Shown piece by piece: positions 1-11,522 of a DNA stretch of 27,157 bases. The notes below the pieces were generated by a model that had not been told where the DNA came from, did not search any database, and saw only the letters and a program-made list of their open reading frames with translations. The position numbers and the translations under genes were made by a program. The stretch lies in the NCBI GenBank assembly GCA_002179805.1, contig NAVB01000430.1, positions 1 to 27,157 of the forward strand, written 5' to 3'. The stretch comes from Acanthamoeba lenticulata (Eukaryota; Discosea; Longamoebia; Acanthamoebidae). Each line of letters begins with the position of its first letter. The first letter of the stretch is position 1.

Positions 1-43
1 TATTTTAGAAAAAATTAACGGATGTTTTTCTGTCGATTATCAG

Positions 44-877
44 GGCGGCCTCTTCTTCTACGACATCTTCTGGGTGTTCGGCACGGACGTGATGGTCACC
101 GTGGCCAAGTCCTTCGACGCGCCCATCAAGCTCCTCTGGCCCAAGGACCTCTTCGCCGACCAGCTCCAGTACAGCATGCTCGGCCTGGGTGACATCGTCA
201 TCCCCGGTACCGCCCGCCTTCGCCCCCTTCTAACTTTCATGTCCATGATGCTCATGCGCGTGTGCCTCGTGGCAGGCATCTTTATCGCGCTCATGCTCCG
301 TTTCGACGCCCTCCACGCGAGGAGGATGAAGAACAAGTCGAAGAACTTCCCCAAGCCCTACTTCCTGTTCACCTACGTCGGCTACTTCCTGGGCCTCGCC
401 GCCACCATCTTCGTCATGCATGTGTTCAAGGCTGCCCAGGTATCCATTCTGTTTTATTGTTTATTTATTCTATTCATTTTTTTAATATATATATTAAAAT
501 TATACTAATTATAATTATTTGGTCAGCCCGCGTTGCTGTACCTGGTGCCGTTCTGCATCAGCTCGTCGATGCTGGCCGCAGTGTTGTTGGGCCAGGTGAA
601 GGAGCTGCTCTTCTTCTCGGAGGAGAAGCCGGAGGAGAAGAAGAAGACCGGCGCGGACGAGGGCCACAAGAAGTCCAAGAAGGGCAAGAAGGCCGCAGCG
701 GCCAAGGCCCAACCCGCCGAGGGCGGCAAGAAGGAGACCGGCAAGAAGGCCGACGCAGCCGGCGGCAAGAGCAAGAAGGAGGCCGGCAAGAAGGAAAGTG
801 GCAAGAAGGCCGACGCGGCAGCCAGCACGCCCAAGACGGCCGCCAAGAAGAAGCAGGCCACCGCCAAGGCCAACTAA
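44..877 (+). CDS. HM13: Signal peptide peptidase (presenilin-type aspartyl protease), 3' part
   Basis: Intramembrane aspartyl protease of the endoplasmic reticulum that cleaves leftover signal peptides within the membrane. The gene enters from the left; bases 1-43 look like the end of an intron (TTATCAG acceptor). Exons are 44-206, 276-439 and 527-877, in frame. The three family signatures are present in order: YD (Tyr codon at 59, in LFFYDIFW), GLGD (from 182, in LGLGDIVIPG) and PAL (from 527). Sequence between them closely matches animal SPP. Intron 207-275 is 69 nt and stays open in frame; intron 440-526 is AT-rich. The last 80 or so residues are an unusual Lys/Ala-rich tail full of KK pairs, much longer than in animal SPP. 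The stop at 875-877 lies 125 bp from the stop of the convergent malic enzyme gene. Family identity is secure; the N-terminal half is outside the window. Confidence 0.93.
602..874 (+). repeat. Lys/Ala-rich low-complexity tail of the SPP protein
   Basis: Repeated AAGAAG (Lys-Lys) codon pairs alternating with Ala, Gly, Glu and Asp codons encode roughly 85 residues with units such as GKKADAA and KKEAGKK. It is histone-H1-like in composition and replaces the short cytosolic tail usual in this protease family. Confidence 0.8.
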
Positions 878-1002
878 ACCAACCGCTTCTTCTCCTCGCC
901 TATTTGTTTTTTTTTTTCCCAATTTTTCTTATATGTTATTATTATTTCGGGCCAGCCGATGACGATGGTGGTGACAAGGGGGAGAGGGCCGCGAGGCGCC
1001 AC

Positions 1003-3736
<2,734 letters not shown>

Positions 3737-4099
3737 TTTCTTTGTTGATGGCGGCTAATAGAAATATGGGTGAGGCAGGTCCCGCTGTTATTCGCCTGAG
3801 TGGTATGTGGCGAATCTGTGGGTGTCGTCCTCTTCGAAGAGGTTGTGGTGTGCAGGTCCAGTTGCCGTTGCCCGCCATTGGCGACATTCTTGAGAGGCAA
3901 TTCAGAAATGTGTGGAACGCTGCAGAGATTTCCGCTGAAATAGGAGCATTCTGGCAGACCTGCACGCGCTGTGGCCGTTGCCTTTCTTGACAACCCATTC
4001 CATTTTTGGAAAAACAACCAAACCGACGTCAAGAAGGAAGGAGCTGGACACAAGTAACACCGTCAAACTAACAAAAGGCGGCTGAGGAAGGAGTCAAAG
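3737..4099. promoter_or_regulatory. Divergent intergenic region between malic enzyme and kinase
   Basis: A 363-bp spacer separates two start codons on opposite strands, so it should hold both promoters. An 82-codon plus-strand ORF and an overlapping minus-strand ORF run through it, but neither resembles a known protein or shows the codon bias of the neighbouring exons. The only clear motif is a CArG-type sequence at 4000-4009. Confidence 0.5.
4000..4009. promoter_or_regulatory. Candidate CArG box (MADS/SRF-type site)
   Basis: CCATTTTTGG fits the CC(A/T)6GG consensus bound by MADS-box factors and lies 90 bp upstream of the kinase start codon. A ten-base match can occur by chance; functional role is inference. 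Confidence 0.3.
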
Positions 4100-6236
4100 A
4101 TGGCCAAGAGAGCCGGGACAATGGCTCCTCGAGAGTTCGAGAAAGAAAAACTCGAAAGAGAAGAGGAAGCCAGACGCAAAGCTCGCTCAGGCGGCTATCC
4201 AATTAGGAGGTCTGACAACAACGACTTCGTTGACGATGATCAAGGATATCGTAAGGGGGGTTTCGGTGGGGGCAATTTCAACTACAGCAGCAGCAGCTCG
4301 GTGGTTGTGACCCCCTCGCCCTCCTCGTCCTCGTCCCAAATCCGCAAGCGATGGGAGATCCGATCAAGCGAGGTGACTAGGGATGGCGAAAAGCTTGGCC
4401 AAGGCGGTTTCGGCGCAGTTTACAAGGGGTACTTTACTCGACCTGCATCTTTAGTTTTAGCACCAGCACGAAGCAAACAAGGTTGACACCATTTGGGCAG
4501 GACGTGGCGAGGGATGAAGGTCGCCCTTAAGCAGCTGCTGGACGACTGCGAAGAATCTGTAGAACAATTTAAGAAGGAGATTGAAACGATGAGGTACTCT
4601 CGTTCATCCCCGCGATAACTAGCTGCTTGCAGCTTCTCACACCGCATCTCCTCAGCGAGTTGAGGCACCCCAACATCGTTCTGTTCCTCGGCGCTTGCCT
4701 TGAGCCGGGCAATGTCTTCTTCATTACTGAGTTCGTGGCCAACGGCAACCTGCACGAGATGGTGGGCGAGTTCAAGCCACCGTGGATAAAGCGCGTACAG
4801 TTTGCGCGCGACATCGCACGCGGCATGACGTACCTTCACGAGAACGAGCCCACGATCCTCCACCGCGACCTCAAGTCTCTAAATGTGTTGGTATGCCGCT
4901 TGAAGCTCCAAGACCTCTGCAAACCAAGAAAAAGCTAACCCCCTTTCCCTCTCTTATTCTTCTACTCCCAGATTGATGAGAACCTAGTGGCCAAGGTGGC
5001 CGACTTCGGCTTGTCCAAGGAGAGCAACAAAACAGCAGGTGTGACGGTGGGTGACGTTGGAACAGTGAACTGGTACCCTTGGCTGCCTTTTCCTTCACCT
5101 TGAGATGAAATGGGGCTTATGAGGAGCAATGCAGGACCGCTCCGGAATTGATGGATGGCGGAAAGGCATCGAAAGCGGCGGACGTATACGCTTATGGCGT
5201 GGTGCTATGGGAGGTGCTGACCGGCGAGTTCCCCTTCTCCGACATGACGACCTTCCAAGTGATCAAGGCCCTTTCCAACGGCGAGCGGCCGGCCATCCCG
5301 CGCACATGCGACCCCGACTTTGCCCGCCTCATCACCGAGTGCTGGCAGCAGGACCCTGCTCGGCGACCCTCCTTCATGGAGATCCTCCAGAAGCTCGAGG
5401 CCATCTGGGAGCGCGTCAAGCAGTCCAACGATGCCGTGGATCAACTCGCACAGCAGATGCAGCGAGCCTACAAGGGCGGCACCATCGGCTCAGGCCAGAG
5501 CCCGCGGGCGGCGCTCCCAACGAGCGGCACGTTCGGCTCTAAGAGGAATGAAGGTCTGTTGTCGCCACACGACGACAAATACAACAACAACAACAGCGGC
5601 AGCAGCGGAGGCAGCAGCAGGGAGCCGAGCCCCAAGCCACGGAGTCAGTCCAACCCGACCGAGGTGGAGGAAGGCGGGCCCGGCTACAAGTCTGCGCCGG
5701 CGCACAGCGTGCGCAAGGACGATGACGGCCGCAAGCCCGACCGCAAGGCGAAGACCTTGGGCCGCGAGCGCGAGCGCGAGCGCGATCGGGAGCGCGAACG
5801 GGAGCGAGACAGGGACCGAGAACGTGAGCGTGAGCGAGACAGGGATCGAGAGCGCGACCGCGAACGTGAACGCGAACGCGAGCGGGACCGAGAAAGGGAG
5901 AGGGAAAGGGAAAAGGAGAGGACCAGCAGGGACAAGGACCGCGATCGGGACGACCGGAGGGATCGCGATCGGGATTACGACCGCGACAGCAGCAGCAGCA
6001 GACGAGAGCGGGACCGCGACCGTGACAATGACCGAGACCGCGACAGATCGGGCGGGCGCGACCGGGAGCGGGAGCGGGACCGCGATCGCGAAAGATCGGG
6101 CGGGCGCGACCGAGATCGGGACCTTGATGAGAGGAAGGGCAGTAGGGACCTCCGCAGCAAAGAGCGCCAGAGACAGGAGGAGGTGAAGACAGAGACGTTT
6201 GATATTGTCAGTGATCTCCTCTCTGGCAACTATTAG
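4100..6236 (+). CDS. TKL-group protein kinase with Arg/Glu/Asp-rich C-terminal tail
   Basis: Five exons: 4100-4428, 4501-4593, 4656-4890, 4972-5072, 5135-6236; 1860 nt, 619 aa. A basic, Ser-rich N-terminus is followed by a complete kinase domain at about residues 85-340: glycine loop LGQGGFGAVYKG, catalytic Lys in VALKQL, LRHPNIVLFLGAC, HRDLKSLNVL, DFGLSKE, and WTAPELM (the APE motif). LRHPN, FLGAC, HRDLKSLN and WTAPE are typical of Raf/DRK-like tyrosine-kinase-like (TKL) kinases, common in amoebae; these mostly phosphorylate Ser/Thr. After a Ser/Pro/Asn linker, residues about 461-580 are nearly pure RE/RD dipeptides with RSGGRDR islands, ending in SDLLSGNY. Such RE/RD tracts are known from RNA-processing proteins, so a nuclear or RNP association is possible but inferred. 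Two AATAAA signals follow the stop. No transmembrane segment is visible. Confidence 0.93.
5761..6120 (+). repeat. Imperfect CG(A/C/G)GA(G/C) repeat encoding RE/RD dipeptides
   Basis: About 360 bp of degenerate hexanucleotide repeat within the last kinase exon. Synonymous codons are mixed (CGC, CGG, CGA, CGT, AGG; GAG, GAA, GAC, GAT), so the dipeptide is conserved more strictly than the DNA. Two RSGGRDR blocks form a longer internal repeat at about 6047-6113. The antisense frame reads RSRSRS, which is a shadow. Confidence 0.85.
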
Positions 6237-6302
6237 CCTCTTGCCCTTCACCACATCATCCCTCACCACGTGGCGCATAAGAACATGATAAACAGCTCTA
6301 GA

Positions 6303-6308
6303 AATAAA
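6303..6308 (+). terminator. Poly(A) signal AATAAA of the kinase gene
   Basis: AATAAA 66 nt after the kinase stop; a second copy lies at 6327-6332. Both fall in the 125-bp convergent gap before the lipase stop codon. Confidence 0.5.
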
Positions 6309-6361
6309 ATAGTGAATAATTTAATGAATAAATAAGTTGGGGCGACGGCGAAGCACGCGTG

Positions 6362-9115
6362 TCACCGCTGCTGGAGGCTCTTTTCCCGGTCCCGGGCATC
6401 GGCCACCGCCATCACGTAGTCGCCTGTGGTAAACCACCGACCGGGTTAACCCGGTCTCCCGTGCGCGAGGAGAAGCGCTCTGGTGGGGAGGGCCTGACGT
6501 ACAGATGAGGTGGTCGTTCATGAAGAAAGGCAGCACGAAGCGCATGAGGATGCGCAACCAGCTCTCCCGATGGAGGTTCTTGATCACCTGTTGCGTGTGG
6601 TCTCAGTGACAAGGTAAGGAAGATAGGAAATAGAAGGGGACAGGGTTCGAACGCTGATGCTGGTGAGGCCCACGAGCTGGAGGTAGATGATGTGGTAGAG
6701 CTGCGCCGAGTCGACGATGCGGCCGGACGGGTCGATGTACTTGAGGATGCCCACGTGCTTGTAGGACGTGCCCTGCGCCGCCACGCCCGTCACGAAGCAC
6801 AACAAGTTGTTTCGGATCGAGCGTGCGTCGGGCATCTGGCAAAGCATAGCCCAGGACAGACTGGTGAGACAACATCATATCGCCACCATCAACGGCACAA
6901 CGGTACACGAACCTCGCGCGCCCCCGCCATCGTGGTCTTGAGCAGGCGCTTAACGAGCCAGTAGGGAATGCCCAGCGGAAGGCGCGGGATGACGTCGTTC
7001 CGGTTGACGAACCGATACAGCCGGTCACCGATACGGTCCGTCATGTATTGGGCGAACCGTCTGCGAGCGCAAGCAACAGCATTCAGCGTCCAGAGGTTTC
7101 GAGCAGAGCGGTCGTGCAAGCACGAGTTAAGGTGGCGGTACAGATCACCCAGGCGAGGCTGGCCGAAAGTGTAGACGCTCCCAATGTTGTACTCGCTGTC
7201 CGGGTAGTCACTCATCAGCTGAGCCACGAACAATGTCGCCAGCGCGCCGCCCAGACTGTGGCCCGTCACCCACAACTTCCTTTTCCTGCGCACCAGCGGT
7301 CGTGTCAGTGCTGGGCAAGCAATGAAGCTCGACGGGATTCGAACCGGCGGTGTCGGTCAGCGCAGCAGGGAGCCGGCTCCGAGCTCGACTCGAGGACGCC
7401 CAGCTCGCGCAGATCAGCGATGATCTGGTCGTAAGCCGGAGCCTTGCGCGCGCTGGCCTCGAGCTTGGTGTGGTAGGCATCGAGTCCTGTGATCCACAGC
7501 ACCAACCGGCGGTTCCACGAGACCGCGGCCGCGGCCCATCGCAGAAGGGTGCCCATAGTGCGCGTCCGCAGTCGATAGAACAGCGAAGGCCGCACGGCGG
7601 GCAGTACATGGACGACTTCATCGTCTGTACATTACCACGAGCGGGAAGTCAGCGGCTTGGTGTAAAATAGCACGTGTGGGTAAGACGAGGCCTTACCGAG
7701 CTGCTGGGCCACCTCTTGGGCGGCGGCAGCCTGGGCTCGCTCGATGGGATTGATGCCGAGCGCGCTCAAGAAGCCAGCGTGAACGTGTCCTGAGACGAAG
7801 AGTGATACGTTGTCAGACGAAGTAGTCAAGAAGATGAGGAAGGAGAAGCATTTCGCGTACCCAGCTCGCCAGCGGGAATGAGGCTGGCCTGGAGATCGGT
7901 GATGAGGTTCTTGAGGTTGAGTGGGTGAGTCCCGCAAAAGGCAAGCAGGACCATGTCGTCGTTGCTCGCCAGGTAGGCTTTCGTGTAGAGATACCTTTTC
8001 GAAGAAAAGTCAACCATGATTGTCCAGGAGGAGACGAGATGAAGGCTAATATACCTGTAGACGCGAAAGTTGGGAAAGCCCCACTTGGCCACCTCGCACT
8101 TGATGATATCGGTGTTTTCGTAGGCCAACTTGGCGGCGAGGCCCAACGAATACGCTTTCGCGTGCGAGTAGCTTTCATCTTCAAACTCGTAGCGTCCAGG
8201 GCGGTCCTTTTGCATGGCCTGTCTCTGTTGGTGCGCCTCTGCTTGGCTCTACATGCAAAGCGAGAGCCAGATGTTTGCCGAAATCCAAACGATTTCAAGA
8301 GAAAAACGAAACAAAAATAAAAGTTGTGAAGTACACGCGCGCGTGCTGTACCTGGCGCTCCATGGCGTTGTCGGTGGGCCACACGGTGAAGGCCCCATCA
8401 AAGCGGGTGTCCAGACAGTTCACAAGCGAGTAGGGTCGGCCGGTTTCCTTATGGCGACCCACGAAGTGCTGCAGCACCCACCGCAGATTGCGCTCAAACA
8501 GCACCAGGGCTGGTGTTGTGGTTAGCTTTGCGCTACACGGTCGAAGGGAGGAGGCTCCGTACTATAGAACCAGACGAGGAAAGTGGCGCGCAGGACATTG
8601 TTGAGGGTGCGCTCGAGCCCGGGCACGTGTCGCAGTCCACGTAGGATGGGCGCCAAGAGGTGGGCCGTCACGAAGTAGAGCCACCAGGAGAGCAGTTGCT
8701 TGCTGAGCGACACGGCCACGGCCACGCCCGCGAAAGCAGCAACGGCGACGACTCCAGCAGCAGCCACCACAACTACAACGACCGCGGCGGCGACCCAGAG
8801 CCACCACCACTCTCCGCCCCAGCCCAACGACCACCACCAGCCCTCCTCGGCCACGGCTGCGGTGCCGACCAGCACCAGAGCGAGCGCGAGGCCGAGACCT
8901 AGAGCCCACCAACGCACGCGCCGTCGTTGCTGGGTCAACAGCTGTTGTGTTTCTTCGTGGTGCTGTTCGAGTTGTGCCTTCCACTCCCGATTCGACCTGG
9001 TGGCGCGCTTGAAATCGAAATCTTCTTGCGCATTTCCACCGGTAGCTTTCGTATCGACCGTCCCGATGCCGCTGCGCTTGCGCAGTTGGGTTGGCCCTCC
9101 TTCTTCACGTTCCAT
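6362..9115 (-). CDS. Membrane-anchored class 3 lipase (OBL1-type triacylglycerol lipase)
   Basis: Eleven exons, minus strand: 9115-8563, 8509-8352, 8218-8055, 7994-7861, 7789-7697, 7624-7390, 7285-7124, 7060-6913, 6835-6653, 6587-6503, 6423-6362; 1977 nt, 658 aa. The first 60 or so residues are charged and Gln-rich, followed by a long hydrophobic Trp/Val/Ala-rich stretch (about residues 65-150) expected to span the membrane at least twice. The C-terminal half is an alpha/beta-hydrolase with nucleophile elbow TGHSLGGALA (Ser456), VYTFGQPRLGD, and FVNRNDVIPRLP carrying the likely catalytic Asp. The terminal NDHLICDYV resembles the DH...DYV end of plant oil-body lipases and supplies the probable His. 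LLAFCGTHPLN and EVAKWGFPNFRVY also fit that family. Likely role: neutral-lipid breakdown at a membrane or lipid droplet (inferred). Diacylglycerol lipases share the membrane-plus-lipase layout but usually have GHSLGAG. Confidence 0.9.
6439..6456. repeat. 18-bp perfect palindrome in a lipase intron
   Basis: GACCGGGTTAACCCGGTC reads identically on both strands and sits inside intron 6424-6502. It could form a hairpin arm in RNA or a dimeric protein site; no function can be assigned. Confidence 0.7.
7325..7386 (-). other. tRNA-like segment with perfect B-box in a lipase intron
   Basis: On the minus strand, GGTTCGAATCC (7345-7335) matches the RNA polymerase III B-box and T-loop. The ends GAGCTCG (7386-7380) and CGAGCTT (7331-7325) can form a 7-bp acceptor-like stem with one G-T pair. 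The interior is about 10 nt too short for a full tRNA, no convincing anticodon arm is visible, and one T-stem pair is C-C. It is probably a coincidence or a decayed tRNA-derived piece, not a working tRNA. Confidence 0.2.
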
Positions 9116-9279
9116 TGTGTCTTTGTGCTTGTGATGCGCGAAGTTTTAGTTCTTTTTATTCTATTTTCTTCTTTTTGTCTGCTTTTTCTGTCGAAATCCC
9201 ACCCAATCCTGCCCTATCGGGAGTTCTGGCCGGCTGGCACACGTGACCTTGCGCGGTATGATACACGACGTCGCATCTG

Positions 9280-10228
9280 TCAGAGCGAGCAGCCGCCCTT
9301 CCCGGCAGGCTTTTTCTTTGGGGCGGCCTTGAGCTTGACCTTGGACCCAGCTGGCTCGGCATCGGCATCGCCGGCGCCGGAGCCCGTGCGCGCGTGGATG
9401 GCGCGGGACAGCTCGGTGAAGGCCTTCTCGATGCCCTCGCCCGTCTTGGCCGATGCCTCGTAGAACGTCATGCCACGCGCCTCGGCAAACTCCTTCCCCA
9501 CACTGGCCACCACCGCGCGCTCCGAGTCCAGGTCGACCTGGAACCAACGTGCACCGCCTAAGCAGCTGGTGGTCTCGCGCGGCGAGAAGGTGATGATGAG
9601 CCCGTACCTTGTTGCCGATCAGGATCTTGTTGGTGTCCTTGGAGGTGTATGTGTCGAGTTCCTCCATCCATCGGTCGAGTGCCTTGAAGCTCTCCTTGTC
9701 GCCAATGTCGTACACGAGGACAACACCCTGCGCCCCTCGGTAGTAGCTGTTGGTCACCATGCTGGTGGCCGGTCGTGGTGTTTGGGCGCGGTGAGGAGAA
9801 AAGCAGTTTTTGGTCGGTTGCAAAATGGAAGGTGGGTAAACGCAAAGGAGTTGTCGCCATAGACATGACCTGAACAACACGACACAAAACACGGTGCGGG
9901 AACTGTACCTGAAGCGTTCTTGGCCGGCCGTGTCCTGTTCTCGCAAGAGACGACAAAAGATTCATGTTAAAGTTTGCTGAAAACGTTTGAATCGAGTAGA
10001 AAGGGGAAGACGAACCCAAATCTGCATCTTGAGCGCTTTTCCATCGGGAGAAAGCGTTTTGATCTTGAAGTCCATGCCGAGGCTAGTGACGGGCTCCGCT
10101 GAGAAGGTGTTGTCGACCAACCGGCAAAGGAGCGAGGATTTGCCCACTCCACACTCGCCCACCAAGATCACCTTCTGCAGGTCCTCGCCCAGCAGCTTGG
10201 CGCCCTTCTTTGACCCGGCCTTCGACAT
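9280..10228 (-). CDS. Rab-family small GTPase, Rab18-like
   Basis: Membrane-traffic GTPase. Four exons: 10228-10016, 9934-9909, 9761-9608, 9537-9280; 651 nt, 216 aa. Guanine-nucleotide motifs are complete: P-loop GECGVGKSS (residues 24-32), switch-II DTAGQERF, SYYRGAQGVVLVYD, GNKVD, and EASAKTGEG. SLGMDFKIKTLSPDG, YYRGAQGVVLVYD and RWMEELDTYTSKD are nearest to Rab18, which acts at the ER and lipid droplets. That would suit the adjacent lipase gene, but adjacency alone proves nothing. The C-terminus is Lys/Pro/Ala-rich and ends in GGCSL: a single Cys two residues from the end, unlike CC, CXC or a four-residue CaaX box. Exon 2 is only 26 nt. The start is the Met at 10228, just before the short N-terminal extension. 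Confidence 0.92.
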
Positions 10229-10342
10229 GACGGCGCGAGCTCTCGTTGGTGGCCACGAAATATGAACTACGAAAACGACAAGCCCCCTTCATTATTTCTC
10301 CCTTAATTTTATTTGTCTTTATTCATTTTTTATGAGTGGTGG

Positions 10343-10348
10343 TTTATT
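10343..10348 (-). terminator. Poly(A) signal AATAAA overlapping the DPF-gene stop
   Basis: On the minus strand AATAAA overlaps the TAA stop of the preferred last exon. The Rab start codon follows 115 bp further on. Confidence 0.35.
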
Positions 10349-11468
10349 CCGGTTGAAGACGAGAAGAGCTCGACACGCTTGATAACGGGCGGTGCAGCAG
10401 GTTGCGATCGTGGGTTGCCGGCTTTGTCTGTCTTTCTTCACCACTAAGGAGATGAGGGGGAGACGCACCTCATGGTGATCCTGCTGGTGGTGATGCCGCA
10501 CCACTGTCTGGTGCTGCTGTGGGTGCGCAGCAGCCGCCGGGTCCTGTACCGCATTTCGGGGCCATTGTTTTGTTATTTTAAGTACAAGATATGAAACAAA
10601 AATAGCAAAAGAAAACGGTAAGAGGCGGTGCCGGAGGAGCCACAGCTGTGGCGGCGGGAGCGGCGGCAGTCGTGGCTGTGGCGGCGGTGCTGGATTTTGG
10701 GTGCCGTGACTCCTGCAACATCAAAATTTCACACATTTCACACATTCTCCAGCATGGGCCTCACGAAAGCATGCCAACACACGGGCAGTGGCGTACAGTG
10801 AGCAGGAATTCGTCCATGCTCTCCGTGAGGTCCTCTCGCACGGCCAGCTTGGCCGAGGGCGGCTGCGCGAAGGCCGGCGGGCGCTGGCGCCGCGGCGGAC
10901 GTGAGGCCAGGCGTCAGGAACGACGTCGACGACGCGAACGGATCGGCGACGCTCGTCATGCCACCCGCCGGCGCCGCCTTGGCGGTCGTAGTCGGCTGCA
11001 GGAGATCCCCGAACGGGTCGAACGCGGCGGGCGCCCCGGCCGGGCGGCTGACCGGCAGCTGGCATGAGTACGGCGTGCGGCGCCGCCTGGGGTTGGGCCT
11101 GGGCGTCCCTTGGCAACTGCTGTTGTGATGATGCTGCTGATGCTGCGGCTGCATCAGGGGTTGCTGCACGACGGGCACGGAGGCGGCCTGGAAGGCCTGA
11201 AAGTCTCCGATGCCGTCGTCGACGTCGCCATCGTTCCCGCTTTCGTTGTGCCAGGCGCGGGCGGCGTCGGCACGGCGGCCAGGTGTAGTTCCTCTGCAGG
11301 CCCTCGGCGCCCATGAGTGGAGGCAGCCGCTCCTGCCGCCCGCAGACCGTGCAGCTCACCGCACCCGTAGGAAAGGAGGAATTGGATGTGAAGGTCAGTG
11401 TTGAGGAGGTCTTGCCTGTTCCCCAGGCTGGCTCTCCCCAGCCCCCAAACAGTTCTTTCTGAAGCCAT
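10344..11468 (-). CDS. Pro/Gln/His-rich protein with DPF and GDFQ motifs (model uncertain)
   Basis: I do not recognise the family. Proposed exons, minus strand: 11468-11365, 11293-10797, 10712-10617, 10543-10469, and a last exon to a stop near 10344 (or 10319 if the last intron is retained). The second exon holds DDGIGDFQAFQAA, FDPFGDLL and VADPFASS. DPF and acidic GDF-type motifs are the ear-binding signals of clathrin accessory proteins, so an endocytic adaptor role is a reasonable guess. The rest is Gln/His/Pro/Ala low complexity with a His-rich end (RHHHQQDHHE). Near 10870-10890 the DPF frame must shift by one base to join a convincing stretch (AKLAVREDLTESMDEFLL) with no room for an intron, so a frameshift or sequence error is likely. 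No ENTH domain is visible. The start Met lies only 54 bp after the upstream gene's stop. Confidence 0.35.
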
Positions 11469-11470
11469 AA

Positions 11471-11476
11471 TTTATT
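11471..11476 (-). terminator. Poly(A) signal AATAAA of the EF-hand gene
   Basis: AATAAA on the minus strand, 47 nt after the EF-hand stop and only a few bases before the proposed ATG of the next gene (11468). This shows how tightly these tandem genes are packed and slightly weakens that ATG as the true start. Confidence 0.4.
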
Positions 11477-11522
11477 GATTTTTTTGATGCTCGCTAGAGG
11501 TCCTCTCTTCGCCCACAAGGGC

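Noticed and set aside
5684..5935. Minus-strand ORF rich in RS dipeptides, like an SR splicing factor
   Set aside because: It is the exact antisense of the RE/RD codons of the kinase tail, with no other domain or start context.
6644..6653. Second GGTTCGAA-like sequence as a tRNA T-loop
   Set aside because: Lacks the CC end of the B-box and any pairing stem; it coincides with the lipase donor site.
10648..11067. Plus-strand Arg-rich ORF opposite the DPF gene
   Set aside because: Composition is that of the antisense of Pro/Ala-rich codons; no motif, and the minus strand has DPF/GDFQ signals.
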